A stretch of 10,406 nt of DNA from an uncultured euryarchaeote (lineage in GTDB: Archaea; Thermoplasmatota; Poseidoniia; Poseidoniales; Thalassarchaeaceae): contig CALEIW010000228.1 in NCBI GenBank assembly GCA_937876055.1, positions 1 through 10,406 of the forward strand, written 5' to 3'. This document shows positions 7,175-10,406 of the stretch, one piece after another. Each line of letters opens with the position of its first letter. The stretch's first letter is position 1. A program made the translations under genes and the position numbers. Under the pieces are notes generated by a model. The model saw nothing but the letters and a program-made list of their open reading frames with translations, was not told where the DNA came from and did no database searches.

Positions 7175-8407
7175 ATGAGCGAAGACGTTGTGGTAATTGG
7201 TGGTGCTAGAACTCCCTTTTGTGAGTGGCTTGGGGGAAAGCGCGGAGACGGTGAAGCCGGCGGAAGATTAGCCGATGTAACCGCTGAGCAATTAGGCTCC
7301 ATTGCAATTCGGGGGGCCCTTCAGAAGACTGGAACAAGTCCAGAATCCGTCGACCACTTAGTGATGGGCCACGCATTACAGACAAGCGATCAGGCTATTT
7401 TTGGTGCCCGTCATGCAGGACTTAATGCAGGAATTCCACAAGAGGTTCCAATGCTTACACTAAACCGATTGTGTGGCTCTGGAATTCAATCGATAATTTC
7501 CGCCTCTCAAATGATTATGCTTGGTGAGGCAGACACTGTGGTCGCCGGTGGAATGGAAAACCTAAGCCAAGCCCCTCACGTACTCAGAGGAATGCGCTCT
7601 ACCTACAAATTAGGACGGCCACCAAGAGAGGGTGATGAACTTCCCAAAGATATGGAAGATTATCTCTTCACTAATTTACTAGACACCACTTGTGACTCCT
7701 TCATGGCCCAAACTAGTGATGAAATCTGTCGTCGAGTTGGCGTCACTAGAGAGGAAGCCGATGCCTTTGCAGCAATAAGCCATTCAAGAACTGAAAACAG
7801 TGTAGATAATGGTATTTGGACTGACGAAATTGTTGATGTTGAAACTCCTAATGGATTTGTTACAGCAAACGAAGAAGATCACTTTGTAAGGGGTACAAGT
7901 GATGAATCCCTTGCTTCGTTAAGAACACATTTCGGCCCCACTTCCTTGGTTACTGCCGGAAATGCATCTGGAGTGGTCGATGGGGCAGCAGCTGTAGTGC
8001 TGAAGTCCGCATCTCAGGCAGCCTCCGATGGTGACACGCCACTCGCTAGAATTGTCAACTGGGGCATTGTTGGCCTTGAACCCGCAATAATGGCCTATGG
8101 GCCTGTACCGGCTAGCAAATTAGCCCTTGAAAGAGCGGGGATGAGTGTGGAAGAAATCGATTTATGGGAAATCAACGAAGCCTTTGCGGGCCAAGCAGTT
8201 GCCTGCATGAAAGAATTAGGAATTTCACATGAGATTGTAAACATCAACGGAGGTGCAGTTGGACTAGGCCATCCTCTAGCAGCTACTGGAAGCCGGCTCA
8301 CACTCACTTTAGCACATACACTCAAGCGAGAAGGCAAGAAGTTTGGAATTGCAACCGCCTGTATCGGCGGCGGGCAAGGAATTGCAATTATTCTCGAATC
8401 TGTGTGA
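7175..8407 (+). CDS. Acetyl-CoA C-acyltransferase / acetoacetyl-CoA thiolase family
   Basis: Thiolases cleave 3-ketoacyl-CoA with CoA in beta-oxidation, or condense two acetyl-CoA in the reverse direction, in the cytoplasm. At 410 residues the length is typical. The N-terminus VVVIGGARTPF is the usual thiolase opening. The nucleophilic cysteine is C100 in LNRLCGSG. NEAFAG is at 334-339, the general-base histidine is H366 in GGAVGLGHPLAATGSR, and the second catalytic cysteine is C396 in CIGGGQG. All catalytic residues of the classical two-cysteine thiolase are present, unlike the archaeal mevalonate-pathway thiolase (SCP2-like) that works with an HMG-CoA synthase and a DUF35 protein. A degradative or polyketone-type acyl-CoA role is therefore more likely; chain-length preference is unknown. 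ATG 7175 follows GGCGGTAACA, a good ribosome-binding site. No 3-hydroxyacyl-CoA dehydrogenase or DUF35 gene is adjacent. Confidence 0.94.
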   Translation: MSEDVVVIGGARTPFCEWLGGKRGDGEAGGRLADVTAEQLGSIAIRGALQKTGTSPESVDHLVMGHALQTSDQAIFGARHAGLNAGIPQEVPMLTLNRLCGSGIQSIISASQMIMLGEADTVVAGGMENLSQAPHVLRGMRSTYKLGRPPREGDELPKDMEDYLFTNLLDTTCDSFMAQTSDEICRRVGVTREEADAFAAISHSRTENSVDNGIWTDEIVDVETPNGFVTANEEDHFVRGTSDESLASLRTHFGPTSLVTAGNASGVVDGAAAVVLKSASQAASDGDTPLARIVNWGIVGLEPAIMAYGPVPASKLALERAGMSVEEIDLWEINEAFAGQAVACMKELGISHEIVNINGGAVGLGHPLAATGSRLTLTLAHTLKREGKKFGIATACIGGGQGIAIILESV

Positions 8408-8422
8408 TAATTCCCATTATCA
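8405..8422. other. Perfect 7-bp inverted repeat overlapping the thiolase stop
   Basis: TGATAAT (8405-8411) and ATTATCA (8416-8422) are exact reverse complements separated by TCCC. The first arm begins with the thiolase TGA stop. It could be a weak hairpin at the mRNA end or a dyad operator for the DUF2061 gene that starts 43 bases further on. The AT-rich arms also resemble a TATA element. The remaining bases to 8464 show only GGTAGA as a possible ribosome-binding site. Confidence 0.35.
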
Positions 8423-8464
8423 TGTACGGGGACAGGTTAACTAAGGCCACCCTTTGGTAGAAGC

Positions 8465-8719
8465 ATGGCAGAACACATTCCTGGAACCGGCCACGCAAAC
8501 AGAACACGTAGCCTTGTCAAGACACTTACTTGGAGGACAGTAGCTACTACTGATACTATCCTAATAGCAAGACTACTTACTGGAAGTTGGACCGTTGGAT
8601 TTGGAATTGCCAGTATTGAGGTGCTGACAAAAATGGTCCTATACTACTTTCACGAAAGAGCTTGGAGTGCCTCTGATTGGGGACTGGAAGATGTCCCAGT
8701 GGATACCGCCACAGCCTAA
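8465..8719 (+). CDS. DUF2061 family small membrane protein
   Basis: The 84-residue product matches the DUF2061 pattern as I know it: R-S-L-V-K-T-x-T-W-R at 15-24, then T-x-D-T followed by a small hydrophobic segment and TGS at about 29-41. Next come a second hydrophobic segment with IEVLTK (50-56) and the hallmark LYYFHERAW (58-66). Two membrane helices are expected. The biochemical role of DUF2061 is not established; in some bacteria the domain occurs with sulfate-assimilation genes or fused to adenylylsulfate kinase. That is notable because a TauE/SafE permease and a sulfur-type molybdoenzyme lie next to it on the other strand. ATG 8465 follows TTTGGTAGAAGC. The gene's TAA (8717-8719) overlaps the stop codon of the convergent permease gene. 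Confidence 0.87.
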   Translation: MAEHIPGTGHANRTRSLVKTLTWRTVATTDTILIARLLTGSWTVGFGIASIEVLTKMVLYYFHERAWSASDWGLEDVPVDTATA

Positions 8720-9528
8720 TTTAGATTCTCAAAAACATCGATCAAATATCGTATTAGAGAAAGGCTAACTGCAACCAAGTAAGGGAAGGTTAGAGCCCTT
8801 TGTGGTAGAATTCGTATTGCGGTTTTCGCACCCGCCCATGCGGTTCCAAGAACAATTAGTGGTAAAGCAAGAGCAAGTACATGGAAATTGGTTATTTCGT
8901 CGATTAATGACGGGTTAAACAGTAAATGAGACACTATCGCTACAGGGACAACTCTCATGACAATCAAGTAAGAAGTTCCTGCCGCTTTGTGTGGACCTAA
9001 ACCAAGGACAATTCTGTTCAACATCGTGAAGATAACTCCCCCGCCAATTCCAATTAGTCCTGCAGATAAGCCTCCTGCTAGACATCCTAATTTGTATTTG
9101 TAAAGTAATGCTCCTCCAACAGTAACTTCCTCATCATGAATGTCGTTTTGTTGATCTTCGATTAGTTTCTTTATGCCGCGATAAATTACCAATATGAGCA
9201 AAACAATTGCTAAAATTTTGATTATGCTTTCACCGGCTTCAGCAATTATTCGATCTGCGGCTAAAGCCCCGATAATTGCGCCACCTATGGCTACAATCCT
9301 ACCTTTACGTCCTACTCCAGCAACAGTATATCCTCCCTCATCATGAGCTCTACGTGAGCCTATACTGACAAACCAAACTAGAATCAGTGAACAAACAATT
9401 GAAAGTTGTAGTTCCATACCTAAAATGAAGTAAAGAGTTGGAACGAATAGGAATCCTCCGCCTAGTCCAAGTGGAGCAAAAACGAAGGCGGTAACGAGTA
9501 TTATCGCAATAGCGATGATTTCCTCCAA
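8716..9528 (-). CDS. TauE/SafE family anion permease (probable sulfite or organosulfonate exporter)
   Basis: This 270-residue integral membrane protein shows the two-fold internal repeat of the TauE/SafE family. PLGLGGGFLFVP lies at 19-30 in the first half and GLIGIGGGVIF at 157-167 in the second. Each glycine motif follows a hydrophobic helix; about eight helices are visible overall, with a charged loop at about 118-136 (QQNDIHDEE). Family members export sulfite, sulfoacetate or related anions or act as uncharacterised permeases. The start is TTG at 9528-9526, directly after the TAA of the upstream molybdoenzyme and preceded by AGGAGAGTGAT, a good match to the archaeal ribosome-binding consensus. 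The next ATG in frame (residue 38) would delete the first glycine motif, so TTG is preferred. It is co-directional and certainly co-transcribed with the molybdoenzyme gene, suggesting that it moves that enzyme's substrate or product. Confidence 0.88.
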   Translation of the reverse strand: MEEIIAIAIILVTAFVFAPLGLGGGFLFVPTLYFILGMELQLSIVCSLILVWFVSIGSRRAHDEGGYTVAGVGRKGRIVAIGGAIIGALAADRIIAEAGESIIKILAIVLLILVIYRGIKKLIEDQQNDIHDEEVTVGGALLYKYKLGCLAGGLSAGLIGIGGGVIFTMLNRIVLGLGPHKAAGTSYLIVMRVVPVAIVSHLLFNPSLIDEITNFHVLALALPLIVLGTAWAGAKTAIRILPQRALTFPYLVAVSLSLIRYLIDVFENLN

Positions 9529-10406
9529 TTAATCACTCTCCTGCATATACCAATGCTGTTTCTGAGGAGAAAGGGGCCGCTTCATCCATAGTGGCCGGCG
9601 TTCTCCTCTCGGATGAGTTTCACGCTCTTTTGCCCATTCATTCCATCGTTTGTAGTACTCAAACGACTTGTTCCGGTCAACTTCTATATCCCCATATTCT
9701 TCATCCTCTTTAGGAACGGATAGACGTACCTTCTGAAGCCAACAGTGAGCTCCAGAAATCGGGTCGGGTTGTACAGCATGGGTGATGTTTTGGTGAACCC
9801 CACCATCTCTCCACCAAATTCGGTTGGTGTCAGGGTCATCGGATTTCCATGGCTCCACTCCACTAATTGTTTTCATGCGCATTTTGCCATCACCATGATC
9901 TTCGATTTCAACGGTGTTGGTTAGGAATCGATTACCTCGATCTTGTTCTCTTCTCCATCTTCCAATGTGGTGGGAACATCCTACAACTCCGGGTTTGATT
10001 CCCTCTGTGACCCAGACTTTATCTACAAACCAACCAATTTCGGTTTCTATCTTTAGTAGGTCTCCTTCGGCCACGCCGAGTTTCCTAGCATCCTTGGGGT
10101 GAATCCAGATTGGATTTCTATGAGCGATTTCAACTAACCACTTGGCATTGGCTGAGCGCGAGTGTATATGCTGTGGCAGCCGGAAATTGGGTAGCAGGCA
10201 ATACTCGTCCTCGCCCGCCAAATTGTCGGGATGAACGTGCGATTTCTGCCGGTAATGTGGAATAGAATGCTCGGGATAACCGAACTCAATCATCGTCTCC
10301 GAGTAGAATTCCTGCTTTCCACTCGGAGTCGGCCACCCTTCCTCCTTGTGCTTCTCATAAGTCGCTTCTTCAATCAAGAAAGCCCCGTGTCTACGCATGT
10401 AACCTA
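9529..10406 (-). CDS. Molybdopterin oxidoreductase catalytic subunit, C-terminal part (DMSO reductase superfamily), 5' end beyond window
   Basis: The minus frame is open through the right edge, so the gene is cut; the ATG at 10398 is internal. The visible 292 residues are the C-terminal end of a large Mo/W-bis-MGD oxidoreductase. Numbering from the methionine at 10398, TPSGKQEFYS (24-33) matches the conserved TPSGKxEFYS. The molybdopterin-dinucleotide-binding domain spans about 65-170 and includes HIHSRSANAKWL (77-88), NPIWIHPKDARKLGVAEGD (95-113) and a GVVGCSHHIGRW stretch (137-148). The later HQNITHAVQPDPISGAHCW segment (202-220) is the kind of tail I associate with PhsA/PsrA/SoeA-like enzymes that act on sulfur compounds. 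A charged tail of about 60 residues, rich in Trp, Lys and Arg, ends the protein. The Fe-S cluster and active-site ligand regions are off the window. The exact substrate is unknown; the TauE-type permease next to it makes sulfite one candidate. Confidence 0.88.
   Translation of the reverse strand, partial: GYMRRHGAFLIEEATYEKHKEEGWPTPSGKQEFYSETMIEFGYPEHSIPHYRQKSHVHPDNLAGEDEYCLLPNFRLPQHIHSRSANAKWLVEIAHRNPIWIHPKDARKLGVAEGDLLKIETEIGWFVDKVWVTEGIKPGVVGCSHHIGRWRREQDRGNRFLTNTVEIEDHGDGKMRMKTISGVEPWKSDDPDTNRIWWRDGGVHQNITHAVQPDPISGAHCWLQKVRLSVPKEDEEYGDIEVDRNKSFEYYKRWNEWAKERETHPRGERRPLWMKRPLSPQKQHWYMQESD

Noticed and set aside
1..10406. CRISPR arrays, insertion sequences, tRNA genes, phage or toxin-antitoxin genes
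   Set aside because: I saw no spaced direct repeats, transposase or integrase motifs, cloverleaf-like segments or attachment-site repeats anywhere in the window.

Overview
The window looks like a chromosomal piece of a marine, heterotrophic archaeon, most likely Marine Group II (Poseidoniales). The reasons are: small tight genes with moderate, slightly AT-rich composition; a secreted lipoprotein with many acidic and Asn/Thr residues; an archaeal-type TATA box (CCTATATGG) ahead of one gene; Shine-Dalgarno-like GGAG/GGTGA signals at only some starts; GTG and TTG starts; and a thiolase plus hotdog thioesterase of the fatty-acid type. No rRNA, tRNA or marker protein is present, so this is an inference and not a firm placement. 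I see no CRISPR array, insertion sequence, integrase, phage gene or tRNA.

Layout. Bases 1-828 (minus) hold most of an NAD kinase that starts at GTG or TTG and runs off the left edge. A divergent intergenic gap of about 150 bases separates it from a long plus-strand run: an unrecognised lipoprotein (980-2035), an ABC exporter half-transporter (2103-3878), a PaaI-like hotdog thioesterase (3888-4304), two small unrecognised membrane proteins (4329-4688 and 4713-4970), an NfeD/YuaF-like membrane protein (5027-5626), a flotillin (5712-7103), a thiolase (7175-8407) and a DUF2061 membrane protein (8465-8719). From the right edge, on the minus strand, come the C-terminal part of a molybdopterin oxidoreductase (9529 to beyond 10406) and a TauE/SafE-type anion permease (8716-9528). 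The permease converges on DUF2061 and their stop codons overlap.

How the genes may work together. The clearest unit is NfeD-like plus flotillin, the same pairing as yuaF-floT in Bacillus and yqiJ-yqiK in E. coli, which organises membrane microdomains. Several membrane genes lie directly upstream on the same strand. At the right end, a molybdoenzyme of the sulfur-compound type, a sulfite-exporter-family permease and a DUF2061 protein suggest inorganic or organic sulfur handling (for example sulfite oxidation or export), although the substrate cannot be read from the sequence. The thiolase and thioesterase fit acyl-CoA turnover.

No spectacular new system is obvious. The points most worth a second look are the flotillin neighbourhood with its two orphan membrane genes, the molybdoenzyme/TauE junction where TAA is followed at once by an in-frame TTG, the unusual NAD kinase subtype, and the EF-hand-like loop at the end of the lipoprotein.
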